Below, one piece after another: positions 21,545 through 30,344 of a stretch of 64,000 nt of DNA. The translations under genes and the position numbers were made by a program. Each line of letters opens with the position of its first letter. The stretch's first letter is position 1. This DNA is from Comamonadaceae bacterium (GTDB lineage: Bacteria > Pseudomonadota > Gammaproteobacteria > Burkholderiales > Burkholderiaceae_C). The notes beneath the pieces are model-generated. The model searched no databases. It was not told the origin of the DNA and saw nothing but the letters and a program-made list of their open reading frames with translations. The stretch spans positions 1 to 64,000 of the forward strand of contig CANBVJ010000008.1 of assembly GCA_947372865.1 (NCBI GenBank), in the 5' to 3' direction.

Positions 21545-22300
21545 ATGAAGCACCCTATTGACCTGTTAACCGCCCTGGACGCGATGCTGGAGCCCGCGCG
21601 CTTCAAAGATTACGGCCCCAACGGCCTGCAAGTCGAGGGCCGGCGCCCGGTGCGCAAACTGGTCAGCGGTGTCACCGCCAGCTTGGCGCTGATTGAGGCC
21701 GCTGTGGCCCAAGACGCCGATGCCATTCTGGTGCACCACGGCTTGTTTTGGCGCGGCCACGACGGCTGCGTGACCGGTTGGATGCGCCAGCGCCTGGCGC
21801 TGCTGCTTTCGCACGATGTCCACCTGTTCGCCTACCACCTGCCGCTGGACGCGCACGAACTCTGGGGTAACAACGCGCAACTCGGCCAGCGCCTGGGGCT
21901 GGTCGGGCAGGCGCGCTTTGGCGAGCAGCAACTCGGCTGGCTGGGCGAGCCGGTGCAGGGCAGTTTTGCCGACGCTGCCGCGCTGGCCGCCCACGTTCAA
22001 GCGGTGCTGGGTCGCCCGGTGGTGTTAGTGGCGGGCAAACCGGGGCCGCTGCGGCGCATCGCCTGGTGCAGCGGCGGTGCACAAGGCTATTTTGAAGCCG
22101 CCATTGCCGCCGGGGCGGACGCATTTATTACCGGTGAAATCTCCGAGCCCCAGGCGCACTACGCGCGCGAATGCGGTGTGGCCTTTATTGCCTGCGGCCA
22201 CCACGCCAGCGAACGCTATGGCGTGCAGGCCGTGGCGCACCAGGTGGCGCTGCAACTGGGGCTGGCGCATACCTTTATTGATATTGACAACCCGGCGTGA
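21545..22300 (+). CDS. NIF3-like dinuclear metal centre protein (GTP cyclohydrolase 1 type 2 family)
   Basis: Protein of 251 residues from the Nif3/YbgI family, conserved but with no settled function. Metal-site histidines are visible in AILVHHGLFWRGHD and FIACGHHASERYGVQA. The TRSM-like SGVTASLALIEAAVAQDAD and GGAQGYFEAAIAAGADAFIT segments are also family-typical. It is divergent from the HtrA-type gene across 208 bp and is followed by pdxA after 47 bp. Confidence 0.9.
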   Translation: MKHPIDLLTALDAMLEPARFKDYGPNGLQVEGRRPVRKLVSGVTASLALIEAAVAQDADAILVHHGLFWRGHDGCVTGWMRQRLALLLSHDVHLFAYHLPLDAHELWGNNAQLGQRLGLVGQARFGEQQLGWLGEPVQGSFADAAALAAHVQAVLGRPVVLVAGKPGPLRRIAWCSGGAQGYFEAAIAAGADAFITGEISEPQAHYARECGVAFIACGHHASERYGVQAVAHQVALQLGLAHTFIDIDNPA

Positions 22301-22347
22301 ACGGGTGATGTCTTAGTCCTGCGTCCGAACCGAAAGCCCCTTTTTTG

Positions 22348-23418
22348 ATGACCGCCACCCCTGCCGCGCACGACCTGCCCATTGCCATCACCCTGGGCGA
22401 CGCCGCCGGCATTGGCCCGGAAATCATCGCCAAGGCCTTTATGGCCGAGACGGCGTTGCTGCGCCCCTGTTTTGTGGCGGGCGACGTGGCCACCATGCGC
22501 CGCGCGCTGGCGCTGGTGGCAGGTTCTGGCGCCCCAGCCTGGCCGGTGGCGCAGATTGCGCACCCCAGCGAGCTGCTGCAACTGCCGCCACGCTGCCTGC
22601 CGGTGCTGCAGGTGGGCGCGCCGCTTTCGCCCGTGGCCACGGGCCAGGTCAGCGCCGTGGCAGGCGAATTTGCCGGGCGCTGCGTGGCCTGGGCGGCCAA
22701 ACAGGCGCTGCAGGGCCAGATTGCCGCGCTGGTGACCGCGCCCTTGCACAAAGAGGCGCTACACGCGGCGGGCGCGCCCTACAACAACTACCCCGGCCAC
22801 ACCGAAATGCTGCAGGCGCTGGCCGCCGAGCACCTGCATACCACGGTGGCGCAGTTGCCGGTGCGCATGATGCTGGCCAATGAAGAGCTGCGCACCGTGC
22901 TGGTCAGCATCCACCTGTCGCTGCGCCAGGCGCTGGAGGCGGTGACGTTTGACAACGTGCTGCAAACGCTGCTGATCACCCACCGCGCCTTGCAGGCGGT
23001 ACTCGGTCGGGCCCCGCGCATTGCGGTAGCCGGACTCAACCCCCACGCGGGGGAGGGCGGCCTGTTTGGCGACGAAGAGATCCGCACCATTGCCCCGGCG
23101 ATTGCGGCCGCGCGCGCCCAAGGTTGCGACGCCAGCGGCCCCTGGGCGCCGGATACGGTGTTCATGCGCGCCCGGGCGCGGCCCGGCGTGGCGCCAGAAT
23201 TTGACGCCGTGCTGGCCATGTACCACGACCAGGGGCTGATTCCAGTGAAATACCTGGGCGTGGAGCAGGGCGTCAACGTCACCCTGGGCCTGCCGCTGGT
23301 GCGCACCAGTCCGGACCACGGCACCGCTTTTGACATTGCCGGCCAGGGCCGCGCCGACCCGGCCAGTCTGATTGCCGCCGTGCGCATGGCGCGTCAATTG
23401 GTGGGTCAGGGGACTTGA
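22348..23418 (+). CDS. pdxA: 4-hydroxythreonine-4-phosphate dehydrogenase
   Basis: NAD-dependent, metal-requiring enzyme of pyridoxal phosphate synthesis. The 356 residues include ITLGDAAGIGPEIIAKA near the start, TAPLHKEAL and GHTEML with the metal-binding histidine, VAGLNPHAGEGGLFGDEE, and YHDQGLIPVKYLG near the C-terminus. ATG at 22348 preferred; the preceding TTG at 22345 is adjacent. pdxJ and other pathway genes are not in the window. Confidence 0.96.
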   Translation: MTATPAAHDLPIAITLGDAAGIGPEIIAKAFMAETALLRPCFVAGDVATMRRALALVAGSGAPAWPVAQIAHPSELLQLPPRCLPVLQVGAPLSPVATGQVSAVAGEFAGRCVAWAAKQALQGQIAALVTAPLHKEALHAAGAPYNNYPGHTEMLQALAAEHLHTTVAQLPVRMMLANEELRTVLVSIHLSLRQALEAVTFDNVLQTLLITHRALQAVLGRAPRIAVAGLNPHAGEGGLFGDEEIRTIAPAIAAARAQGCDASGPWAPDTVFMRARARPGVAPEFDAVLAMYHDQGLIPVKYLGVEQGVNVTLGLPLVRTSPDHGTAFDIAGQGRADPASLIAAVRMARQLVGQGT

Positions 23419-23541
23419 TCGGGCATCGGAGCCATGCCAAGCCAGGCCATGCTTTTGGGGTGGCAAAGCGCTAAGCGGTGTCTCTTGGCGGTCAGCTACA
23501 ATCTGCGGCTTCCCACGTAGTGATTTTTCCTGAGGATTCTC

Positions 23542-24156
23542 ATGAGCGACACCCTCGTCGGCAACAAGCCGAACGACCCCAGCAAACGCACCTGGATCAT
23601 TGCATCCTCCTGCGTTGGCATCGCAGGCGCTGCAGCAACCACAGTGCCTTTTGTCAGTACTTTCCAGCCGTCCGAGCGCGCAAAAGCGGCCGGTGCGGCG
23701 GTTGAAGTGGATATTTCCGCTATCAAACCGGGCGAGAAAATCACCGTGGAATGGCGCGGCAAGCCGGTTTGGGTGGTGCGTCGCACGCCTGAGCAGCTCG
23801 CAGCATTGCCAGGCTTGGACAGCGCCTTGGCCGACCCGCAAAGCAAGCGCAAGCAAGACGAGTTCACGCCCGTTTACGCACGCAATGAAGGTCGCTCGAT
23901 CAAGCCTGAATATTTTGTTGCGGTCGGCATTTGCACCCATTTGGGTTGCTCGCCGTCCGACAAGTTCCAGATCGGCGCCCAGGCTTCCTTGCCCGACGAC
24001 TGGAAGGGCGGCTTTTTGTGCCCTTGCCACGGCTCGACGTTTGACATGGCCGGCCGCGTGTTCAAGAACAAGCCCGCACCTGACAACCTCGAAATTCCGC
24101 CACATATGTACCTTTCCGACAGCAAGCTGCTGATCGGCGAAGACACCAAGGCCTGA
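23542..24156 (+). CDS. petA: Ubiquinol-cytochrome c reductase Rieske iron-sulfur subunit
   Basis: Rieske subunit of the cytochrome bc1 complex. At 204 residues it carries an N-terminal membrane anchor behind a Tat-like signal (DPSKRTWIIASSCVGIAGA) in which Lys-Arg replaces the usual twin arginine. The 2Fe-2S ligands are in CTHLGC and CPCHGSTFDMAGRV. petB follows after 21 bp. tatABC, which would export it folded, lies 3.4 kb upstream in this window. Confidence 0.97.
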   Translation: MSDTLVGNKPNDPSKRTWIIASSCVGIAGAAATTVPFVSTFQPSERAKAAGAAVEVDISAIKPGEKITVEWRGKPVWVVRRTPEQLAALPGLDSALADPQSKRKQDEFTPVYARNEGRSIKPEYFVAVGICTHLGCSPSDKFQIGAQASLPDDWKGGFLCPCHGSTFDMAGRVFKNKPAPDNLEIPPHMYLSDSKLLIGEDTKA

Positions 24157-24177
24157 CCCCCGCCTCCGGAGCACACT

Positions 24178-25578
24178 ATGGCTGAAATGAAAGAAATCTC
24201 CCCCAACGCGCCCGCCGCCGCCAAGCTGCTGAACTGGGTGGACAACCGTTTTCCCCTGAGCAAGCTCTACAACGAGCACATGGGCGAGTACTACGCACCC
24301 AAGAACTTCAACTTCTTTTACATCTTCGGTTCGCTGGCGATGTTGGTGCTAGTGATCCAGATCGTTACCGGTATTTTTCTGGTGATGCATTACAAACCCG
24401 ACGCCGCGCTGGCGTTTGGTTCGGTCGAATACATCATGCGCGACGTGCCATGGGGCTGGTTGATCCGCTACATGCACTCCACCGGCGCATCGGCCTTCTT
24501 CATCGTGATTTACATGCACATGTTCCGCGGCCTGATCTACGGCAGCTACCGCAAGCCACGTGAGCTGGTCTGGCTGTTCGGTTGTGGCATTTTCTTGTGC
24601 CTGATGGCCGAAGCTTTCATGGGTTATCTGCTGCCTTGGGGCCAGATGAGCTATTGGGGCGCCCAGGTGATCGTGAACTTGTTTGCCGCCGTGCCTTTTG
24701 TTGGTCCGGACTTGGCCTTGCTGATTCGCGGCGACTACGTGGTCGGTGACGCCACGCTGAACCGCTTCTTCAGCTTCCACGTGATTGCCGTGCCCCTGGT
24801 GCTGCTCGGCCTGGTGGCTGCGCACATCATCGCCTTGCATGAAGTCGGATCCAACAACCCGGACGGCGTCGAGATCAAGGCGACCAAGGGCGCTGACGGC
24901 CACCCGCTGGACGGCATTCCTTTCCACCCTTACTACACGGTGCACGACATTTTTGCCGTAAGCATGTTCCTGATGGTGTTTACCGCCATCATCTTCTTTG
25001 CGCCTGAGTTTGGTGGTTACTTTCTGGAATACAACAACTTCATCCCGGCCGATCCGCTGAAAACACCGCTGCACATCGCGCCGGTCTGGTATTTCACGCC
25101 TTACTACTCCATGCTGCGTGCCATCACCAGCGAAATGGTGCTGGTGCTGATTGCCTGCGTGGTGGGTGCTGCTGCCCTGAGCGTGTTCAAGATCAAGATG
25201 CCCGCGATCTTCAAGCTCGTTATCGTGGGTGCGGCCGCTGTCGTGACCGCCATGATGCTGTCGATCGACGCCAAGTTCTGGGGTGTCGTGATCATGGGCG
25301 GCGCCGTTGTCATTCTGTTCTTCTTGCCATGGCTGGACAACTGCGCGGTCAAGTCGATCCGCTACCGTCCAAGCTGGCACAAATACCTGTACGGCATTTT
25401 TGTGGTCAATTTCATCGTGCTGGCCTACCTTGGCGTGCAGCCACCGTCGGCCATCGGCGAGCGCGTGTCGCAAGTCGGCACCCTGTTTTACTTCGGCTTC
25501 TTCTTGCTGATGCCGTGGTGGAGCCAGATGGGCGAGACCAAGACGGTTCCCCAGCGCGTCACCTTTGCCGCCCATTGA
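24178..25578 (+). CDS. petB: Ubiquinol-cytochrome c reductase cytochrome b subunit
   Basis: Membrane core of the bc1 complex carrying hemes bL and bH and both quinone sites. The 466 residues include the heme-ligand helices ([20 protein letters not shown] and [20 protein letters not shown]), [12 protein letters not shown] and the Qo-site motif PEFGGYF, a variant of the usual PEWY region. The ATG at 24178 follows a TCCGGAG ribosome site. Confidence 0.97.
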   Translation: MAEMKEISPNAPAAAKLLNWVDNRFPLSKLYNEHMGEYYAPKNFNFFYIFGSLAMLVLVIQIVTGIFLVMHYKPDAALAFGSVEYIMRDVPWGWLIRYMHSTGASAFFIVIYMHMFRGLIYGSYRKPRELVWLFGCGIFLCLMAEAFMGYLLPWGQMSYWGAQVIVNLFAAVPFVGPDLALLIRGDYVVGDATLNRFFSFHVIAVPLVLLGLVAAHIIALHEVGSNNPDGVEIKATKGADGHPLDGIPFHPYYTVHDIFAVSMFLMVFTAIIFFAPEFGGYFLEYNNFIPADPLKTPLHIAPVWYFTPYYSMLRAITSEMVLVLIACVVGAAALSVFKIKMPAIFKLVIVGAAAVVTAMMLSIDAKFWGVVIMGGAVVILFFLPWLDNCAVKSIRYRPSWHKYLYGIFVVNFIVLAYLGVQPPSAIGERVSQVGTLFYFGFFLLMPWWSQMGETKTVPQRVTFAAH

Positions 25579-25594
25579 GCTGGAGTTTGAAAAA

Positions 25595-26350
25595 ATGAAA
25601 AAAATCGTACTCAGCCTGATAACCGCCCTGGGCCTAATGGTGGGGGCGCAAGCCAACACCGGGGGCATTGCCTGGGACAAGGCGCCCAACAACGTCAACG
25701 ACATGGCGGCCCTGCAAAGCGGCGCCAAGACCTTTGTCAACTACTGCCTGAACTGCCACGCCGCTGCCTTCATGCGCTTTAACCGCCTGAAAGACATTGG
25801 CCTGACCGACCAGCAGATCAAGGACAACCTGCTGTTCACCACCGAAAAAGTCGGCGAAACCATGAAAGTGGCGATGGACCCACGCCAAGCCAAAGACTGG
25901 TTTGGCGGCAACCCGCCCGACCTGACGGTGATTGCCCGTTCCCGTTCGGGCGCGCAAGGCACCGGTGCGGATTACCTGTACACCTACTTGCGCACTTTCT
26001 ACGTGGACGAGAAAAAAGCCACGGGCTGGAACAACCTGGCTTTCCCGAACGTGGCTATGCCTCACGTGCTTTGGGAACTGCAGGGCAAGCGCGCTGCGGT
26101 TTACACCACGGAAGTTGTGCATGGTCATGAAACCGAAGTCTTCAAAGGCTGGGAACAGCTCACCCCCGGTAAGATGACCCCCCTGCAATTCGACCAAGCC
26201 ATGGGTGACTTGGTGGGCTACCTGCAGTGGATGTCCGAGCCAGCCCAAGGCAAGCGGGTGCAGGTGGGTGTCTGGGTACTGTTGTTCTTGCTGGTCATGA
26301 CCCTCTTTACCTGGCGCCTGAACGCGGCGTACTGGAAAGACGTCAAGTAA
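25595..26350 (+). CDS. petC: Ubiquinol-cytochrome c reductase cytochrome c1 subunit
   Basis: Membrane-anchored c-type cytochrome that passes electrons to soluble cytochrome c. The ATG at 25595 gives 251 residues with a signal peptide (KKIVLSLITALGLMVGAQA), the heme-binding CLNCH motif in FVNYCLNCHAAAFMRFNRL, and a C-terminal anchor (GVWVLLFLLVMTLFTWRL). Third and last pet gene; a hairpin terminator follows before sspA. Confidence 0.96.
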   Translation: MKKIVLSLITALGLMVGAQANTGGIAWDKAPNNVNDMAALQSGAKTFVNYCLNCHAAAFMRFNRLKDIGLTDQQIKDNLLFTTEKVGETMKVAMDPRQAKDWFGGNPPDLTVIARSRSGAQGTGADYLYTYLRTFYVDEKKATGWNNLAFPNVAMPHVLWELQGKRAAVYTTEVVHGHETEVFKGWEQLTPGKMTPLQFDQAMGDLVGYLQWMSEPAQGKRVQVGVWVLLFLLVMTLFTWRLNAAYWKDVK

Positions 26351-26401
26351 GCCCATTTCCAACCGGTAGCGCGACCGCGATCTGCGGTCGTCGTTCATTA
26401 C

Positions 26402-26442
26402 AGAGTGGGCCCGCCAAGCGCTGCCCACTCTTTTTATTTTTT
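26402..26442 (+). terminator. Rho-independent terminator between petC and sspA
   Basis: Nine-base-pair stem AGAGTGGGC/GCCCACTCT with a 12-nt loop, followed by an almost unbroken T-run. It ends immediately before the sspA ribosome site (AGGAG), so sspA either has a promoter inside this spacer or is fed by read-through. A second hairpin (CGACCGC/GCGGTCG, 26372-26390) lies just upstream without a T-run. Confidence 0.8.
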
Positions 26443-26456
26443 AGGAGTCCCCCGCC

Positions 26457-27068
26457 ATGATGGTGCTGTATTCAGGAACAACCTGCCCCTTTTCCCACCG
26501 CTGCCGTTTTGTGCTGTTTGAAAAAGGCATGGACTTCGAAATCCGGGACGTGGACCTGTACAACAAGCCCGAAGACATCAACGTCATGAACCCGTATGGC
26601 CAGGTGCCTATCCTGGTCGAGCGTGACCTGATTCTGTACGAGTCGAACATCATCAACGAGTACATCGACGAGCGCTTTCCCCATCCCCAGTTGATGCCCG
26701 GCGACCCGGTGGACCGCGCCCGTGTGCGCTTGTTCCTGCTCAATTTTGAGAAGGAGCTCTTTGTGCACGTCAGCACCCTGGAAGCCCGCAGCTCCAAGGG
26801 CAACGAAAAGGCGCTGGAAAAAGCCCGCGCCCACATCCGCGACCGCTTGACCCAGCTCGCTCCCGTATTCCTGAAAAACAAGTTCATGATGGGCGACAAC
26901 TTTTCCATGCTCGACGTGGCAATTGCTCCGCTGCTGTGGCGCCTAGAGTATTACGGCATTGACCTGAGCAAGAACGCCGCGCCGCTGCTCAAATACGCAG
27001 AGCGCATCTTTTCACGTCCGGCCTACATTGAGGCGCTCACCCCGTCCGAAAAGGTCATGCGCAAGTAA
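26457..27068 (+). CDS. sspA: Stringent starvation protein A
   Basis: GST-fold RNA-polymerase-associated protein without transferase activity; 203 residues. The thioredoxin-like N-terminal domain (VLYSGTTCPFSHRCRFVLFE) is followed by the helical GST C-domain. AGGAG at 26444-26448 precedes the ATG. Paired with sspB downstream, after the petABC block, as in many beta- and gammaproteobacteria. Confidence 0.95.
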   Translation: MMVLYSGTTCPFSHRCRFVLFEKGMDFEIRDVDLYNKPEDINVMNPYGQVPILVERDLILYESNIINEYIDERFPHPQLMPGDPVDRARVRLFLLNFEKELFVHVSTLEARSSKGNEKALEKARAHIRDRLTQLAPVFLKNKFMMGDNFSMLDVAIAPLLWRLEYYGIDLSKNAAPLLKYAERIFSRPAYIEALTPSEKVMRK

Positions 27069-27088
27069 GCGCTGCCGTTCTGCGATTC

Positions 27089-27583
27089 ATGCAAGCCCCT
27101 GCGACAAGTTCCACCCGCCCGTACATGGTTCGCGCCATGTACGACTGGTGCGTGGACAACAACTGTACGCCCTTCATTGTGGTGGCGGTAGACGCCAGCG
27201 TGCGGGTGCCACAGGAGTTTGTGCAAAACGGCGAAATCGTCCTCAACGTGAGCCTGGGTGCCACCAGCAATATGACCTTGGGCAATGACTACATCGAGTT
27301 CAAGGCACGTTTCGGTGGCGTGGCGCGTGATATTTGCGTGCCTTTGGGCCGGGTGTCTGCCATCTATGCGCGCGAGAACGGGCAGGGGATGACCTTCCCG
27401 GTAGAAGCCACCAGCATTGATGCCGCCGTTCGTGCAAAACCTGGCGTGGCGAGTGTCCCCAACGGGCCCACAGAAGCCGCGCAGCCGCCGGTGTTCGGAA
27501 TTGTGCCAAGCGACGATGGCGCCAAAGAAACCGACCCCAAGCCGCCCACAGGCCCGCGCCCGTCGCTGACCCGCGTGAAATAA
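27089..27583 (+). CDS. sspB: ClpXP protease specificity-enhancing factor SspB
   Basis: Adaptor that delivers ssrA-tagged and other substrates to ClpXP. The 164 residues show the folded substrate-binding domain (RPYMVRAMYDWCVDNNCTPF, VNVSLGATSNMTLGNDYIEF). A Pro-rich, poorly conserved linker leads to a short basic tail (PRPSLTRVK) that resembles the ClpX-docking XB peptide. It follows sspA by 20 bp. Confidence 0.95.
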   Translation: MQAPATSSTRPYMVRAMYDWCVDNNCTPFIVVAVDASVRVPQEFVQNGEIVLNVSLGATSNMTLGNDYIEFKARFGGVARDICVPLGRVSAIYARENGQGMTFPVEATSIDAAVRAKPGVASVPNGPTEAAQPPVFGIVPSDDGAKETDPKPPTGPRPSLTRVK

Positions 27584-27659
27584 ACGGCATCAAATTAGTC
27601 GCATCAAAGCGCGCTATGCGCCCAGGTCCATGCAGGCCCTGCGTTAGAATAAAACCCGT

Positions 27660-27735
27660 GCCGATTTAGCTCAGTTGGTAGAGCAACCGCCTTGTAAGCG
27701 GTAGGTCATCAGTTCGAATCCGATAATCGGCACCA
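27660..27735 (+). tRNA. tRNA-Thr (anticodon TGT)
   Basis: Complete cloverleaf of 76 nt with encoded CCA. Acceptor stem GCCGATT pairs with AATCGGC; the anticodon stem CCGCT/GCGG-type arm encloses TTGTAA with anticodon TGT; the T loop is GTTCGAATC. A hairpin terminator follows within 7 nt. Confidence 0.97.
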
Positions 27736-27741
27736 CCCTTT

Positions 27742-27770
27742 AAAAGCCTGACTTGTTCAGGCTTTTTTTT
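27742..27770 (+). terminator. Rho-independent terminator after tRNA-Thr
   Basis: Ten-base-pair stem AAAAGCCTGA/TCAGGCTTTT with a 5-nt loop (CTTGT), running into eight T residues. The 200 bp between it and tRNA-Leu contain no ORF or structure I can name. Confidence 0.9.
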
Positions 27771-27971
27771 ATTGGGCGAGCGAATAGCGCAGCCGCTCAA
27801 AGTGCGTCGAAGAACGCATTCAGACTATTTGCATTTGGATGGGTGGAGCGCAAGGGCAGCTTCATCGAAGTGCCGTAGACTCCGGCTGCTGGAGCCATTG
27901 ATTTTCTTTCTCATTTTCTAGCTTTGTTTCCTTGCCAACCACAAGGCGGACAGAGAAACAGAGAAGAAAAT

Positions 27972-28056
<85 letters not shown>

Positions 28057-28106
28057 ATTTCAGGAAAGAGAGTGATTGTATCAAACAAGTTAGCCAAACC
28101 AGCGGA

Positions 28107-30326
28107 TTGCTGGACGAAGTTGAAGGTGTTGTTCAAGGACACCGTGATGGACACGGTTTTGTGTCGCGCGATGACGGCGGTCCGGACATTTATTTGCCCC
28201 CCAACGAGATGCGTGCCGTGCTGCACAAAGACCGCGTCAAGGCGCGCATTGTGCGCAGCGATCGCAAGGGTCGACCCGAGGGCCGGGTGCTGGAAATTGT
28301 CGAGCGCTCGACCCAGCCCATCATCGGCCGTTTGCTGCAGGAAAGCGGCGTGTGGCTGGTGGCCCCCGAGGACAAACGCTACGGCCAGGATATTCTGATT
28401 CCGCGCGGCGGCACGGGCAACGCCAAGACCGGCCAAGTAGTGGTGGTGCAACTCACCGAACCGCCGGCCCTGTTTGGCCAGCCCGTGGGCCGGGTGCAAG
28501 AGGTGCTGGGCGAGGTGGACGACCCCGGGATGGAGATTGAAATCGCGGTGCGCAAATACAGCGTGCCGCATGAGTTTTCGCTGGCCTGCATGGCGCTGTC
28601 CAAAACCCTGCCCGACGCGGTGCGGCCCCAAGACCACGCCCACCGCGTTGACCTGACGGATGTCCCGCTGGTCACGATTGACGGCGAAGACGCGCGCGAT
28701 TTTGACGACGCGGTGTATTGCGAGCCTGCCACGCAAGGGCGTGGCAAATCGGCCGTCAAAGGCTGGCGTTTGCTGGTGGCAATTGCCGACGTGAGCCATT
28801 ACGTGGAAAACGGCTCAGCCATTGACATTGACGCTTACGACCGCGCCACCAGCGTGTACTTTCCGCGTCGGGTCATTCCCATGTTGCCCGAGAAGCTGTC
28901 CAACGGCCTGTGTTCCCTCAAGCCCGAGGTTGAGCGCCTTTGCATGGTCTGCGACATGTTTGTCACGCTCGAGGGCGAAGTCACGGCCTACCAGTTTTAC
29001 CCCGCGGTGATGTGGAGCCACGCGCGCTTTACCTATACCGAAGTGGCAGCTATTTTGGGCAACACACGCGGGCCGGAGGCGCAAAAACGCAAAGCCCTGG
29101 TGGGTGACTTGCTGAATTTGCATGGGGTGTATGAGTCGCTGCTCAAGTCGCGCCAGCGCCGTGGCGCGGTGGACTTTGAGACCACCGAGACGCAAATCGT
29201 GTGCGACGAGACCGGCCGCATCGAGAAGATCGTGCCGCGCACCCGCAATGTGGCGCACAAGCTCATTGAAGAGGCCATGCTTGCAGCCAACGTTTGCAGT
29301 GCGGACTTCATTGCGCAAAGCAAGCACGCCGGCCTGTTTCGGGTGCATGAGGGCCCCACCGCCGAGAAGGTGGAGGCCTTGCGCGCCTACCTCAAAGCCA
29401 TGGGCATCGGTATGACCATCAGCGACACGCCCAAGCCAGGCGAGTTCCAGATGATTGCTGCGGCCACCAAGGACCGACCGGACGCTGCGCAAATCCATTC
29501 CATGCTGCTGCGCTCCATGCAGCAGGCGATTTACACGCCTGGCAACAACGGCCACTTCGGCCTGGCCTTTGACGCTTACACCCACTTCACCAGCCCGATT
29601 CGGCGTTACCCCGATTTGCTGGTGCACCGTGTGATCAAGGCGGTGCTGGCCAACGCCAAATACCATTTGCCAGTGTTGCCCATGCCGGGTGAGGCGCACG
29701 CCAAGCTGGCGCGCCGCCTGGAAAAAGGCAAGGCTGCCAAGGCGCAAGAGCCCGGCGCCAAGCCCAAAAAAGCCAGCGCCGAGAACCTAGCCTGGGAGGC
29801 CGCCGGCCTGCACTGCAGCGCCAACGAGCGCCGCGCCGACGAGGCCAGCCGCGATGTGGAAGCCTGGCTCAAATGCAAGTACATGTACGAGCATTTGGGC
29901 GAGGAATACAGCGGCGTGGTCACCTCGGCCACTTCGTTTGGCCTGTTTGTCACGCTCGACGCGATGTATGTCGAAGGCCTGGTGCACATCACCGAGCTGG
30001 GCGGCGAATACTTCCGCTTTGACGAGGTGCGCCAGGAACTGCGCGGCGAGCGCACTGGCATGCGCTATGCCATCGGCACCCGGGTGGACATCCAGGTCAG
30101 CCGCGTGGACCTGGACGGCCGCAAGATCGACTTCCGCTTGGTGCAAAACGGCCAGCCGCTCACGTCTAAGACTTTGCTCGACAAGGGCTCAGACACCGAA
30201 CGCAGCCCGCGCAGCCGCGAGCAAGGACCTGCGCGTGGAAAGTCGGGCAAGGGTGTAAGCGCCAAGGCGCCCATGGCAGAGAAGAAGGCCGCCGCTAAAA
30301 GTAAGACGCCGCGCAAGCGGCGTTAA
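28107..30326 (+). CDS. rnr: Ribonuclease R
   Basis: 3'-to-5' exoribonuclease that degrades structured RNA. From the TTG at 28107 it has 739 residues: cold-shock-like OB domains (VEGVVQGHRDGHGFVSRDD), the RNB catalytic domain with VTIDGEDARDFDDAVY and FTSPIRRYPDLLVHRVIKAV, an S1 domain near residues 590-670 (YSGVVTSATSFGLFVTLDAM) and a Lys/Arg-rich tail. The N-terminal winged-helix domain of E. coli RNase R is absent. The start is uncertain: this frame has no ATG or GTG upstream outside the antisense tRNA-Leu, and an out-of-frame GTG at 28072 has the better ribosome site. Confidence 0.93.
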   Translation: MLDEVEGVVQGHRDGHGFVSRDDGGPDIYLPPNEMRAVLHKDRVKARIVRSDRKGRPEGRVLEIVERSTQPIIGRLLQESGVWLVAPEDKRYGQDILIPRGGTGNAKTGQVVVVQLTEPPALFGQPVGRVQEVLGEVDDPGMEIEIAVRKYSVPHEFSLACMALSKTLPDAVRPQDHAHRVDLTDVPLVTIDGEDARDFDDAVYCEPATQGRGKSAVKGWRLLVAIADVSHYVENGSAIDIDAYDRATSVYFPRRVIPMLPEKLSNGLCSLKPEVERLCMVCDMFVTLEGEVTAYQFYPAVMWSHARFTYTEVAAILGNTRGPEAQKRKALVGDLLNLHGVYESLLKSRQRRGAVDFETTETQIVCDETGRIEKIVPRTRNVAHKLIEEAMLAANVCSADFIAQSKHAGLFRVHEGPTAEKVEALRAYLKAMGIGMTISDTPKPGEFQMIAAATKDRPDAAQIHSMLLRSMQQAIYTPGNNGHFGLAFDAYTHFTSPIRRYPDLLVHRVIKAVLANAKYHLPVLPMPGEAHAKLARRLEKGKAAKAQEPGAKPKKASAENLAWEAAGLHCSANERRADEASRDVEAWLKCKYMYEHLGEEYSGVVTSATSFGLFVTLDAMYVEGLVHITELGGEYFRFDEVRQELRGERTGMRYAIGTRVDIQVSRVDLDGRKIDFRLVQNGQPLTSKTLLDKGSDTERSPRSREQGPARGKSGKGVSAKAPMAEKKAAAKSKTPRKRR

Positions 30327-30344
30327 ACAGGCGCTAAAAAGGCC

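Noticed and set aside
22759-24279. 506-codon frame antisense to pdxA and petA
   Set aside because: Covers two genes with intact conserved motifs on the other strand; no motif of its own.
26372-26390. CGACCGC/GCGGTCG hairpin as the petC terminator
   Set aside because: No T-run follows it; the next hairpin (26402-26442) has one and fits far better.
28072-28398. Frame beginning with a GTG behind a good ribosome site, overlapping the rnr 5' end
   Set aside because: After about 11 residues the product has no resemblance to any family, while the overlapping rnr frame is conserved. Kept only as a possible clue to the rnr start.
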